DNA from: an archaeon
GTDB lineage: Archaea; Thermoproteota; Nitrososphaeria; Nitrososphaerales; UBA183
Assembly: GCA_021786335.1 (NCBI GenBank)
Contig: JAJYNM010000003.1
Coordinates: forward strand, 1 to 8,899
Direction: 5' to 3'
Length of the DNA stretch: 8,899 nucleotides
Shown one piece after another: positions 1 through 6,271 of the stretch (positions are counted from its first letter, which is position 1; the number at the start of each line of letters is the position of its first letter). A program made the translations under genes and the position numbers. The notes beneath the pieces were generated by a model, which worked only from the letters and a program-made list of their open reading frames with translations, was not told the DNA's origin and did not search any database.

Positions 1-63
1 CTCCCCTTTCCGCGTTCCCGCGAAAAGCTCTATCCAGGCGTAGGCGTCAGCTACGATCTTCAC
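1..63 (-). CDS. vapC: VapC-type PIN-domain toxin, N-terminal fragment (cut by window edge)
   Basis: Reading the minus strand from a GTG at 63-61 gives MKIVADAYAWIELFAGTRKG, then the window ends. This is the typical opening of a PIN-domain ribonuclease: a hydrophobic beta strand, the first metal-binding Asp (D6) and the following AWIE helix. VapC proteins are Mg2+-dependent endonucleases, usually cutting tRNA or rRNA, held inactive by the VapB antitoxin. The start overlaps the end of the upstream antitoxin gene by 17 nt, the usual arrangement for translational coupling in a vapBC pair. Only 21 codons are visible, so the remaining acidic residues cannot be checked. The identification rests on the motif and on the antitoxin-like neighbour. 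Confidence 0.75.
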   Translation of the reverse strand, partial: MKIVADAYAWIELFAGTRKGE

Positions 64-253
64 CGCGATCCCCTTCGCCGAACGGATGTAGTCTGCCTCG
101 GTCGGCACCGAAGGCCTCCTCTATGAGCTCCCTTCTGTGCTGCGCAACGAGAGTCTGAATGGTTTCGTCGAGGGTGGCCTTGTGTAGCCTGTGTTGTAGG
201 GCAGCGAGCTTCTTCGCCGTGTCTTTCGACACCTTTACCGTCGTCGATTCCAT
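47..253 (-). CDS. vapB: VapB-like antitoxin (68 aa)
   Basis: A small protein starting MESTTVKVSKDTAKKLAALQ. The short N-terminal beta strand (STTVKVS) followed by two helices is the ribbon-helix-helix-like layout of archaeal VapB-type antitoxins. The C-terminal part, rich in Arg, Asp and Glu (GDRGEDRS), would be the flexible toxin-binding tail. The gene overlaps the vapC start by 17 nt, so the two are one transcription unit. The ATG lies about 25 nt downstream of a clear TATA box, implying a leaderless mRNA and probably self-repression by the antitoxin at that promoter. The exact antitoxin subfamily cannot be told by eye. Confidence 0.75.
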   Translation of the reverse strand: MESTTVKVSKDTAKKLAALQHRLHKATLDETIQTLVAQHRRELIEEAFGADRGRLHPFGEGDRGEDRS

Positions 254-1056
254 GTTGGTATAGAGTATTCTGGTATATTTAAGTGCCCTTTCGTCGAAGA
301 GTTGTGCCTGCGCGCATCTAACGAAAGTGGCAGCGGCTTCGTCGCGATAACTAGCCCGCGCCCAGGCATCAAGGAATCCTCGGTGAACCTCGGGTCCAAC
401 CCAGCCTCTCGAAGCGCCAAAAGCGTCGGTTCCAGTTCGAAGAACCGCATTTTGTGAAGGTCTCTGATGTACGACACTCCCTTTCCCTTCTTTGCTATCA
501 GATACCTCTCGTCCAACACCGAAAGGTTCCCATCTGCGTGCACAAAACTGACCCTGGCTATCTTCAACGAGTCGTTTTCATAGCAATGCATGTGAACGGT
601 TCTGTCTGACCATGCGGATTTCCTCAGCCATGGTTCTATTATCAAGACTCCACCTTCTTTCATGTGCCTAGCAAGATTGGTGACTGCCGTGGTGATTTCC
701 CGCCTGGTCTTCAGGTAGCCGATGCTACTGAAGAGGCATAGGACAACATCGAATCGTCTGCCAACATCGAAATCAAGAATATCCCCTTTTGAGAATCGAA
801 CTTCAGGCGCGTTCTTCCTGGCCATCGCCAGCATCTGTTCGCTGGCATCTATCCCCGTGCAGTCAAAGTCACTTCGAAGATAGGAAAGGTGTCTACCTGT
901 TCCACAAGCAACATCGAGGAGGTCTTTGCCAGGGGAGCGCTGGTACTTCCTGATCAATGTCTTTAGCTTCCGGACCTCTTTGGGGTAATCTTTCCAATGG
1001 TAAATCTGATCGTAATATTGCGCCAGTTCTTCATACAGGGCCGCGTGCTTTGCCAT
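235..1056 (-). CDS. Class I SAM-dependent methyltransferase (273 aa)
   Basis: Starts at ATG 1056 (MAKHAALYEELAQYYDQIY), chosen over an upstream non-ATG extension because the N-terminal LYEELAQYYD helix is a standard beginning in this group and a TATA-like box lies about 31 nt upstream. Motif I is LLDVACGTGRHL (residues 46-57), the SAM-binding glycine-rich loop. GIDASEQML (68-76) carries the acidic residue for the ribose, GDILDFD (91-97) is the adenine-contacting loop, and FDVVLCLFSSIGYL (102-115) is post-motif II. It resembles small-molecule N- or O-methyltransferases of the Methyltransf_25 type; the substrate is unknown. The domain appears finished near GRGLVIATK (232-240). The remaining 33 residues are low-complexity, pass over the vapBC promoter and overlap the vapB start by 19 nt, so the native stop may have been lost. 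Confidence 0.85.
   Translation of the reverse strand: MAKHAALYEELAQYYDQIYHWKDYPKEVRKLKTLIRKYQRSPGKDLLDVACGTGRHLSYLRSDFDCTGIDASEQMLAMARKNAPEVRFSKGDILDFDVGRRFDVVLCLFSSIGYLKTRREITTAVTNLARHMKEGGVLIIEPWLRKSAWSDRTVHMHCYENDSLKIARVSFVHADGNLSVLDERYLIAKKGKGVSYIRDLHKMRFFELEPTLLALREAGLDPRFTEDSLMPGRGLVIATKPLPLSLDARRHNSSTKGHLNIPEYSIPTWNRRR
274..283 (-). promoter_or_regulatory. TATA box of the vapBC operon
   Basis: The minus strand reads CTTAAATATA, a strong archaeal TATA-like element. Its centre is about 25 nt upstream of the vapB ATG (253), so transcription should begin at or next to the start codon. The element lies inside the C-terminal codons of the upstream methyltransferase gene. Confidence 0.65.
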
Positions 1057-1082
1057 CTTCGTGTAGATAGTGAGGCAGGCAG

Positions 1083-1090
1083 AGTTAAGT
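1083..1090 (-). promoter_or_regulatory. Probable TATA box of the methyltransferase gene
   Basis: The minus strand reads ACTTAACT, centred about 31 nt upstream of the ATG at 1056. That spacing would leave a leader of only a few nucleotides. The match is moderate. Confidence 0.4.
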
Positions 1091-1256
1091 TTGTACTGAG
1101 CAGCCCAACTAGATGTTCTTGAAAGGACGAGTGACGTCCTTCCGCCGAGCATGCTGGGTCTTGGGTCTCAGCGACCCCCACCCGCACCAATGCTCTAGGT
1201 GAACTAATGCAGCCTCGTCTAGCGAAGTAGCTACCGTGGGAGGATCGTGCATGCAT

Positions 1257-1279
1257 AGGTCCCTTCGGTGGCGGGACCT
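1257..1279. other. 7-bp hairpin in the 1057-1334 gap
   Basis: AGGTCCC (1257-1263) and GGGACCT (1273-1279) are perfect inverted repeats around a 9-nt loop. They lie between the end of the serine hydrolase and the methyltransferase promoter, both on the minus strand. The hairpin could stop or stabilise the hydrolase transcript, but no T-run follows. An 8-bp palindrome, TGCATGCA, sits just to its left. Apart from these and the methyltransferase promoter, I see no gene in this 278-nt gap. Confidence 0.3.
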
Positions 1280-1334
1280 GGGGGGATGAGGCTGGCGGCC
1301 CAGGTTGGAGCATGTGTTTGGTTGGGTGAGGTGC

Positions 1335-2487
1335 TCACCTGGGTAGGGGTTCATGCGAGAAGAAGAGGTCGCTGACCCGCTCGCCGAGTGCGGTAGGATT
1401 CAGGTCGGAACGATTGCAGAGGATGATGACCGTCAAGTGGTTGCGTGTGAAGCGCTGTATGAAGGTGCGAAAACCAATCGTCTCGCCGTAGTGCCACATG
1501 CGAAGATGGCTCTTGTAGGGATTCAGGAACCAGCCGAATCCGTAGGCGGCAGGTTCGTTGCTGACGCCGGTGGGATCGGCCTTCGGGACGGCTACTGGAA
1601 GAAGCGCTGGTTGCATTTCTTCCTCGCTCAAGAGCGAGTGGCGCGTGAGCTCGTCGTCCCACTTGGCAAGGTCGGTCAGAGAAGAATAGACGCCGCCGTC
1701 GCCCAGGGTTGCTGAAGCGGCGTCCTGATCTGTTTCCAGCCAGACGCCGCCCTGTTTTGAGTGCCCGTAGGCGCGATTCAGAACTGCGTTCGTACCTTTG
1801 ATGTAGGCGATTGTGTTATCCATGCCGAGGGGGGCGAAGATGTGATTGTGGAGGAAGCGATGAAATGGTTCGTGCGAGACCCTTGCGACGACTTCTCCCA
1901 GAAGGACGTAGCCGGAGTTGCTGTAGGCCCATCTTGTGCCTGGCTGAAACTTCGTTGTCGCTTGCCTAAGGAGGGCGAGTACACCGGTATCGCTGATCTG
2001 GCCCTTTCGTTCAGGTCGCATTTGTGGAGATAGCTGAGGCAGTAAGTCTTCGTAGTCGGGCAAACCGGAGGTGTGGGTGAGCAGGCTGCGAATGGTGATT
2101 GACCTTCCATACCCAGGGAAGTCGGGGAAGACGTCGGTGAGGCGAGTGTCGTAGGAGAGTGAATGGTCACGCACGAGTAGCATGATGGCCATGGCGGTGA
2201 ACTGTTTGGTGCAGGAGGCTAGGCGGAAATTTGTAGCGGAATCAATCTTTGTGCGGACGCGGAGGTCGCGGAGGCCACTGCCGTGCTCGAGTATGGTGCG
2301 GCCGTCCTTGCGGACGAGCAGAGCGAAGCCGGGCGCGTCTGGTTCGGTGACATGAGAGAAGACGGAGTTGATTCCATCGGGCGTCGGTTCGCAATTGGAT
2401 GGAGCCGGATGAGGTCGCAGAGTCGAGGCCGTGACAGGCAGGCAGAGGACAACGATAATACCGTTTCGAGAAGCTCCCGCGCGGCAC
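1335..2487 (-). CDS. Serine hydrolase, beta-lactamase/class C PBP family; start region probably frameshifted
   Basis: The frame is open from 2495 to a TGA at 1337-1335. It contains the family's catalytic set: SCTK (SxxK, 2216-2205; LASCTKQFTAMA) with the acylating Ser and general-base Lys, YSN (YxN, from 1925; RWAYSNSGY), and HYG (from 1493; MWHYGETIGF) in place of KTG. LLTHTSGLPDYE is also typical. This is the Beta-lactamase (PF00144) family of esterases, D-aminopeptidases and PBP4*-like enzymes. Upstream the same frame reads IIVVLCLPVTAS, a signal-peptide core, but has no ATG, GTG or TTG before a stop at 2498-2496. In the neighbouring frame a GTG at 2487 gives MPRGSFSKR, exactly the missing basic N-region, so a one-base shift near 2455-2475 is likely. 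A start at ATG 2192 would lose the catalytic Ser and Lys. The resemblance is to bacterial secreted hydrolases, suggesting transfer. Confidence 0.8.
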
Positions 2488-2647
2488 TCGGTAGCTCAGC
2501 TTGTTTTGTGCGAAGACGCCCAACCATCATGGCTGCAGCCTGGCGTACGCACGCTCGAGTTCCACCCAGAAGCATCCTGGCCAGATTGGGGCCTCGAGAC
2601 GTCAAGGAAACTGATAAGCATCCCCACCAGACCATTGGACCTTGGGT

Positions 2648-2655
2648 AAGGGGAG
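2648..2655 (+). promoter_or_regulatory. Shine-Dalgarno-like sequence of the M24 peptidase
   Basis: AAGGGGAG ends 4 nt before ATG 2660. It supports ATG 2660 over the upstream TTG at 2642, which lies before this element. The upstream GATAAG (2613-2618) is a possible but weak TATA box that would give a leader of about 20 nt. Confidence 0.4.
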
Positions 2656-2659
2656 CGGT

Positions 2660-3832
2660 ATGTTGAAACCTGAGTTCCTGGAGAAGAAGTTGGAACTTGT
2701 CCGCGTAGTGATGGACGAGCTCGGAATAGACATGTGGATTACGTTCTCAAGGGAGGGGAACGAAGACCCGCTGGCGGAGGATCTCCGCTTCGATCATCTT
2801 ACTTGGCGCTCCGCAGCCATCATTGAGAGGGATGGCGAGCGCACAGCCATCGTCGGAGGTCTGGAATCAGAGTTGGTGGAGAAGCGCGGGATGTATCACA
2901 AGGTGATTGGCTACGGCAGCGAGGGGGTGGCCCCGGCGCTCAGGGAATTCGTCTCCAAGCGACGGCCGAAGAGGATAGCTGTCAACACCAGCCGTGATCT
3001 CGGCGCCGCAGATGGCTTGAGCTCCGGGATGGAGAGGTACCTTAAGACTGCGCTGAAAGCCTACGCGAGGAGGTTCGTCTCCGCCGAAGACGTCGCCATC
3101 GCCCTGAGGGCGAAGTTGATCCCTGAGGAAATCGAGTTGCTCGTGAAGTCTATCAGGGAATGTGAGAGAATCTATGACGAACTCGAGAAGGAGATAAGGC
3201 CAGGGAGGACCGACAAGCAGGTCCATGACGCGGCCCAGGCGCTCATGGAGGAAAGACACATGCCTCCGGCCTGGGCTGCAGACCACTGCCCCTCGGTGGT
3301 GGTTGGAGCGAACCCGGCGGGGCATCTCGGGTACCGCGGCGACGAAATCAGGCGAGGGGATATGGTGAAACTGGACTTCGGTGTCAGATATGAAGGATAT
3401 TGCAGTGACATCCAACGAGTGTACTATGTGGGGGGCGGCGCCGTTCCGACAGAGGTAAAGAAGACGTTCGCCACCGCGAGGCGCGCCAATGACGTGGCGC
3501 TGGCCGTCCTCAGACCGGGAGTCCCTGGCTGGAAGGTAGACGCGGCAGCAAGGCGCCTCGTCGTAAGAGAAGGTTTCCCAGAATACAAGCATGCGCTCGG
3601 GCATGTGTTGGGCAGGAGCACCCATGAGATAGGGCCTCTTCTCGGACCCAGATGGCCCAATCGTTATGGGAAGCAGGGAGAGAAGGAGGTCGAGAAGGAC
3701 TTGGTTTTCACTGTCGAGCCTTCGGTGGAGGGGAAGGCAGGGGTCTGCAACCTTGAGCAGGATGTCCTGGTAACTGCGAGTGGGTATAGGGAGCTGTCGA
3801 AGAGCCAGAATGAGATAATCGTCCTCGGCTGA
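2660..3832 (+). CDS. M24 family metallopeptidase, aminopeptidase P / Xaa-Pro dipeptidase type (390 aa)
   Basis: Start taken as ATG 2660 (MLKPEFLEKKLELVRVVMDE) because AAGGGGAG lies just upstream at 2648-2655; a TTG at 2642 is the alternative. Residues 1-150 form the creatinase-like N-terminal domain and about 155-390 the pita-bread catalytic domain. All metal ligands of a dinuclear M24 enzyme are visible: D239 and D250 (KLDFGVRYEGYCSDIQR), H315 (ALGHVLGRSTHEIGP, with the accessory H322), E353 (FTVEPSV) and E366 (NLEQDVLV). Such enzymes remove N-terminal residues before proline or split Xaa-Pro dipeptides in the cytosol. No signal peptide is seen. The length is normal for the family and the gene looks intact. 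It is transcribed divergently from the serine hydrolase and followed in the same frame by a propeller-gene remnant. Confidence 0.93.
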   Translation: MLKPEFLEKKLELVRVVMDELGIDMWITFSREGNEDPLAEDLRFDHLTWRSAAIIERDGERTAIVGGLESELVEKRGMYHKVIGYGSEGVAPALREFVSKRRPKRIAVNTSRDLGAADGLSSGMERYLKTALKAYARRFVSAEDVAIALRAKLIPEEIELLVKSIRECERIYDELEKEIRPGRTDKQVHDAAQALMEERHMPPAWAADHCPSVVVGANPAGHLGYRGDEIRRGDMVKLDFGVRYEGYCSDIQRVYYVGGGAVPTEVKKTFATARRANDVALAVLRPGVPGWKVDAAARRLVVREGFPEYKHALGHVLGRSTHEIGPLLGPRWPNRYGKQGEKEVEKDLVFTVEPSVEGKAGVCNLEQDVLVTASGYRELSKSQNEIIVLG

Positions 3833-3838
3833 CCTTGT

Positions 3839-4145
3839 TTGAGCGGAGGGGAGGTGGCCTTTGTCGCGAGCGACGGCAAGGCTCTGGTCGTGCTGGACCT
3901 CCGCAGGGAAGAAGAGATCGCACGTGTCCCCTTGTCTGGAGGGCCCGACATGCTCTGGCTGAACTATGCCAGGGGCCTCATCTATTGTGCGATTGGAGAG
4001 CCGGGCGTGATTGATACGGCGAGGCTCTCTGTCATTGAGAATGCCCCTACGGAGTAAGCCCATACGTTGACCTTCGATGGTGAGAGGCAGCGCCTCTACT
4101 CGTTCCTCCCGAACGTGAACTGCGTCGCGGTCTACTCCGAAGAGC
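3839..4145 (+). pseudogene. YncE-like beta-propeller protein, C-terminal remnant
   Basis: The frame gives SGGEVAFVASDGKALVVLDL and GGPDMLWLNYARGLIYCAIG, then stops at TAA 4055-4057. It resumes in the same frame as AHTLTFDGERQRLYSFLPN, ending near CVAVYSEE. The repeated pattern of D-hhhhD strands, LNxxRGxxYxAIG and HTLxFDxxxxxxYxFLP matches the last blades of YncE/40-residue-repeat beta-propeller proteins. Only about 100 residues remain of a family that normally has 300 or more, and the N-terminal blades are missing. The region around GVIDTARL also appears to have lost residues. The remnant begins in frame just 9 nt after the start of the M24 stop codon. Function is unlikely. Between about 4146 and 4266 I see no recognisable coding sequence. 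Confidence 0.65.
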
Positions 4146-4266
4146 GAGGTCATCCCGTGTGCGACCGCCGGTGCCTTTCAATGCGTGGAGAGGCTTCGCC
4201 AGAGCGACCAGCATCAGCGGCCGTGCTGGTACAAACTCGAACGATCGGTAGAAAGGCTCCAGAATG

Positions 4267-4698
4267 TCAAACGGGCTTGGGTGCGGCGGCCTGCTGGGGC
4301 GGGGTAACCTGAGGAGGCTCCGGGCATGGAAGTCCTGTCATCTTCGATAGTGCAGTCCGGCCCAGCTCGGTCAGACGATACCTCGCGGGGTTCCCGAAGA
4401 AGTCGACCTTGAATTCGATGAAGCCGAGGGCTGTGAGCTGTCTCACAATCCAAAGAGTGGTCCACTCTGAACTGCTGCTGATGGCGTCGTCCAGCTCTGC
4501 GTTGCTCATCCCCCCCTCGGTAGCGACGAGGGCGACCATGGCTGCCTTCAGGTGAGGCGAAGCGGCGACCTTCTCCAGCGTCTCCTGCTGACCATGGGGG
4601 TCGGACGGCCAGACCCACACACCCTTCGGCATCGGCCAACGCGGTCCGGAGTCGATTGATAAATCCTGTGCGACTCGATTTAATTGCGTTAACGACAT
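4267..4698 (-). CDS. Winged-helix DNA-binding protein, probable regulator (143 aa)
   Basis: Start taken as ATG 4698 (MSLTQLNRVAQDLSIDSGPR); an in-frame TTG at 4704 is possible. After a short N-terminal segment with an unusual Trp/Pro-rich stretch (RWPMPKGVWVWPSDPHGQQ), residues about 45-120 fit a winged helix-turn-helix: a helix (LKAAMVALVATEGG), MSNAELDDAIS as the helix before the recognition helix, WTTLWIVRQLTALGFIE as recognition helix, and the beta wing KVDFFGNPARYRLTELGRTAL. The ending is a Pro/Gln/Ala-rich tail. The YRLTELGR phrase is typical of ArsR/MarR/PadR-like archaeal regulators. It is transcribed divergently from the coiled-coil gene at 4760 and may control the shared intergenic region. 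Target and ligand cannot be told; no metal-binding cysteine cluster is visible. Confidence 0.7.
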   Translation of the reverse strand: MSLTQLNRVAQDLSIDSGPRWPMPKGVWVWPSDPHGQQETLEKVAASPHLKAAMVALVATEGGMSNAELDDAISSSSEWTTLWIVRQLTALGFIEFKVDFFGNPARYRLTELGRTALSKMTGLPCPEPPQVTPPQQAAAPKPV

Positions 4699-4759
4699 TA
4701 TCAACTGTTTTTAGTTTTGTCAGTGAAGTAAACGTGACGCCACCGAAGATTCGGCAGCC
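4699..4759. promoter_or_regulatory. Divergent promoter region between the winged-helix and coiled-coil genes
   Basis: This AT-rich 61-nt region (TGTTTTTAGTTTTG, then GAAGTAAACG) separates two divergent genes. On the minus strand GTTTACTT is placed to serve the winged-helix gene with almost no leader. On the plus strand TTTTTAG about 50 nt upstream of ATG 4760 could act with a short leader. Neither box is a strong match, so the individual assignments are uncertain. Confidence 0.4.
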
Positions 4760-5026
4760 ATGGAAGTAGTAACTGAATACGCTGACCAGAGGACTGAGCT
4801 TGAGGAGAAGATCAGGTCTCTCGACACCGAGAAGGCTTCGCTCCTGGCCGACATCGCCTCCCTGAAGGAGAGGATAGCCACGCTCGAGTTGGAGAAGTCT
4901 GCCAATGAGCTGGAAAGCCAGGTGCAGGCCCTCCGGACTGAAAAGGCGGTGCTGGAAGAGAAGGTCGCTTCGTATGAAGCCGAAGCGGGCTACACTCTTC
5001 CTCCTAACGTCCCAGATGGGGCCTAA
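4760..5026 (+). CDS. Small coiled-coil protein of unknown function (88 aa)
   Basis: Begins ATG 4760 (MEVVTEYADQRTELEEKIRS) and is almost wholly helical and charged. Residues about 5-75 show heptad spacing of Leu/Ile/Val (LEEKIRSL, ASLLADIASLKERIATLELE, LESQVQALRTEKAVLEEKV), so it should form a dimeric or higher coiled coil. The tail YTLPPNVPDGA is Pro-rich and probably disordered. No domain beyond the coiled coil is recognised, and there is no signal peptide or membrane segment. It converges with the zinc-ribbon/coiled-coil gene: its TAA and the partner's stop are separated by one base. The two could form a heteromeric coiled coil, but this is only an inference from position and shape. Confidence 0.75.
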   Translation: MEVVTEYADQRTELEEKIRSLDTEKASLLADIASLKERIATLELEKSANELESQVQALRTEKAVLEEKVASYEAEAGYTLPPNVPDGA

Positions 5027-5027
5027 G

Positions 5028-5453
5028 CTAGCGCATCCTGGAGGCTTTCTGCTCGAGTTCGCCCTTTTCTTTCCGTAGGAACTTGACGAACTCTTCGAGC
5101 TCGGAGAGCTTCTCTTTCATCCGCGTCACCTCGTTCTCCCTTGCTGCCTTAGCCATGGAGCTCTCGAGTTCCCGCTGTTGTTGTTCCATCTCCTGAATCC
5201 GGGTCTCAAGGCCCTCGTTCCCTTTCTTTAACGAACCTAGCTCGTCCTGGATGGCCTTCAACTGCTCCTCTGCAACAATCAGATATCTCTGTCTGCTTAT
5301 CACGGTAGGGAACTTCGTCCCGCATCTGGAGCATGTGTACATCCCCACCCGCCTCTCGGTCATACCACGTTCACTTTTGGCCGGTTCGACTATCACGTTG
5401 AAGGTCCGGGTAGGTAGAGATTCCTTGTTCCCGCATTTCGGGCAGCTAGGCAA
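5028..5453 (-). CDS. Zinc-ribbon plus coiled-coil protein (141 aa)
   Basis: Start is TTG 5453 (MPSCPKCGNKESLPTRTFNV), supported by a TATA-like box 29 nt upstream and by the position of the first CxxC at the very N-terminus. Residues 4-46 carry two CxxC knuckles, CPKCG and CSRCG, about 37 residues apart, making a four-Cys zinc ribbon resembling those of transcription or RNA-binding factors. From about residue 58 to the end is a long coiled coil (EEQLKAIQDELGSLKKGNEG and onward, ending LEEFVKFLRKEKGELEQKAS). I recall similar ribbon-plus-coil proteins as conserved but uncharacterised in Thaumarchaeota; that memory is unchecked. A nucleic-acid or chromosome-associated role is plausible. The stop codon is one base from that of the convergent coiled-coil gene. 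Confidence 0.8.
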   Translation of the reverse strand: MPSCPKCGNKESLPTRTFNVIVEPAKSERGMTERRVGMYTCSRCGTKFPTVISRQRYLIVAEEQLKAIQDELGSLKKGNEGLETRIQEMEQQQRELESSMAKAARENEVTRMKEKLSELEEFVKFLRKEKGELEQKASRMR

Positions 5454-5478
5454 TCGCAGCTACGGCGCATGGGAGCAT

Positions 5479-5486
5479 GTTAAAGC
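5479..5486 (-). promoter_or_regulatory. TATA box of the zinc-ribbon gene
   Basis: The minus strand reads GCTTTAAC, centred about 29 nt upstream of the TTG start at 5453. The spacing predicts a leaderless or near-leaderless mRNA, with the TTG at or next to the transcript's 5' end. Confidence 0.5.
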
Positions 5487-5525
5487 TTTGCCGAAGTGGA
5501 TGTGAGATTTCGGCATCACTCGGCT

Positions 5526-5810
5526 CTATGATTCTCTGATTGACTCGAGCTCGGAGACCGCCGACCAGAGTGTAACCCTCGCGAACGATGGCATGTTGGG
5601 ATCCTGGGCCACCTCGTCTAGAAGGCTGATGGCGTTTGCGGCCCTGACCGCAACGCTCTGCTTGACGTCCTGGAGCATGAGCACCGAGTCCTTCACGATT
5701 TTCCTGATGTTGCGTGGGGTGATGTTAGAATCTGAAATCTGCTGGAGGCTCAGGACCGCCTTTGCGAGCTTCGCCTCGTTCTCCTGTTGTTTCTTCACTT
5801 TGGCGCTCAA
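5526..5810 (-). CDS. UPF0147 family protein (94 aa)
   Basis: Starts at TTG 5810 (MSAKVKKQQENEAKLAKAVL). The body (LQQISDSNITPRNIRKIVKD, then VRAANAISLLDEVAQDPNMP and FARVTLWSAVSELESIRES) is the hallmark of archaeal UPF0147, a compact all-helical protein of 85-95 residues; the length is normal. DPNMPSFARVTLWSAVSELE is the best conserved part of the family. The function is unknown; it is widespread in archaea, suggesting a housekeeping role. Unlike its neighbours it seems to have a short leader: GGAG (5819-5822) lies 8 nt before the TTG, and the TATA-like box (CACTTAAT on the minus strand, 5850-5857) would start the mRNA near 5827. It is divergent from the p27-like gene. Confidence 0.88.
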   Translation of the reverse strand: MSAKVKKQQENEAKLAKAVLSLQQISDSNITPRNIRKIVKDSVLMLQDVKQSVAVRAANAISLLDEVAQDPNMPSFARVTLWSAVSELESIRES

Positions 5811-5905
5811 TGAACGGACTCCGGGAAGGGCGGAGCTCCACGTGGTGGGATTAAGTGCTTTTCGAATCGGCCGTGTTTAATACGAACCATGGAACAGGCG
5901 CCGCA
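5811..5905. promoter_or_regulatory. Divergent promoter region, UPF0147 / p27-like gene
   Basis: Two opposed TATA-like boxes lie about 20 bp apart. CACTTAAT on the minus strand (5850-5857) serves UPF0147 with a short leader containing GGAG at 5819-5822. TTTAATAC on the plus strand (5876-5883) is centred 26-27 nt before TTG 5906, giving a leaderless mRNA. So one gene of the pair appears SD-dependent and the other leaderless. Confidence 0.5.
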
Positions 5906-6241
5906 TTGAGCGATCCGTCAACCAAGGACAGGATGAAACTGGCCGCTAGCCTCATGAGCAGAGGCGGCACGATGCTGGCCGACCCGTGCCCGCAGGACGG
6001 TGGAATACAGGTGAAGTACCGTGGCAAGGTCTACTGTACCGTGCATGATGACCTCTCGCTAGTCACGAAGACCACACCTGTGACCTACGACGCGGTGGTC
6101 GTCCAGATGCGAGACGTCCTTGTGATGCGCCTGAACGAGGCCACGACGGCGCTAGCCGCCGAGAAGGACTTGGAGAGACAAGAACGACTGGTCTCCTTGG
6201 CAGCAAAGTACCTCGAAGTGTTGCAGAAGCTCCCGAAGTAG
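5906..6241 (+). CDS. Autoantigen p27 (Sjogren/scleroderma SSA1)-like protein with altered zinc ribbon (111 aa)
   Basis: Start taken as TTG 5906 (MSDPSTKDRMKLAASLMSRG) because a TATA box lies 26-27 nt upstream; an in-frame GTG at 5855 would lie upstream of that box. The segment LMSRGGTMLADPCP-x-x-GG-x-QVKYRGKVYC is the conserved core of the archaeal relatives of human autoantigen p27: a helix, then a zinc ribbon normally built from two CxxC pairs. Here the pairs read C28-P-Q-D31 and C44-T-V-H47, so the second ligand of each is Asp and His. Residues about 65-111 form a helical, partly coiled-coil tail (LNEATTALAAEKDLERQERL). Cellular role unknown in archaea. It precedes the peroxiredoxin gene by 30 nt, but that gene has its own TATA-like element. 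Confidence 0.72.
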   Translation: MSDPSTKDRMKLAASLMSRGGTMLADPCPQDGGIQVKYRGKVYCTVHDDLSLVTKTTPVTYDAVVVQMRDVLVMRLNEATTALAAEKDLERQERLVSLAAKYLEVLQKLPK

Positions 6242-6242
6242 C

Positions 6243-6250
6243 CTTAAATC
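6243..6250 (+). promoter_or_regulatory. TATA box of the peroxiredoxin gene
   Basis: CTTAAATC begins directly after the stop codon of the p27-like gene and is centred 25-26 nt upstream of GTG 6272. The spacing predicts a leaderless mRNA. Confidence 0.55.
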
Positions 6251-6271
6251 AGAACTTCCCTGTGTTTTGGT

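Noticed and set aside
1325..1339. Perfect 6-bp hairpin GGTGAG-GTG-CTCACC overlapping the serine hydrolase stop codon.
   Set aside because: It is short, has no T-run, and one such hairpin is expected by chance in GC-rich DNA; not enough to call a terminator.
2219..2666. Overlapping open frames on both strands across the hydrolase start region.
   Set aside because: They are alternative frames of the hydrolase N-terminus or of the intergenic region and show no domain.
2867..4153. Long minus-strand open frame (428 codons) opposite the M24 peptidase.
   Set aside because: It mirrors a clearly conserved peptidase with all metal ligands; the translation has no recognisable domain and is an effect of GC-rich codon use.
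5855..5905. N-terminal extension of the p27-like protein from GTG 5855.
   Set aside because: The TATA box at 5876-5883 lies inside this extension and points to TTG 5906 as the first codon.
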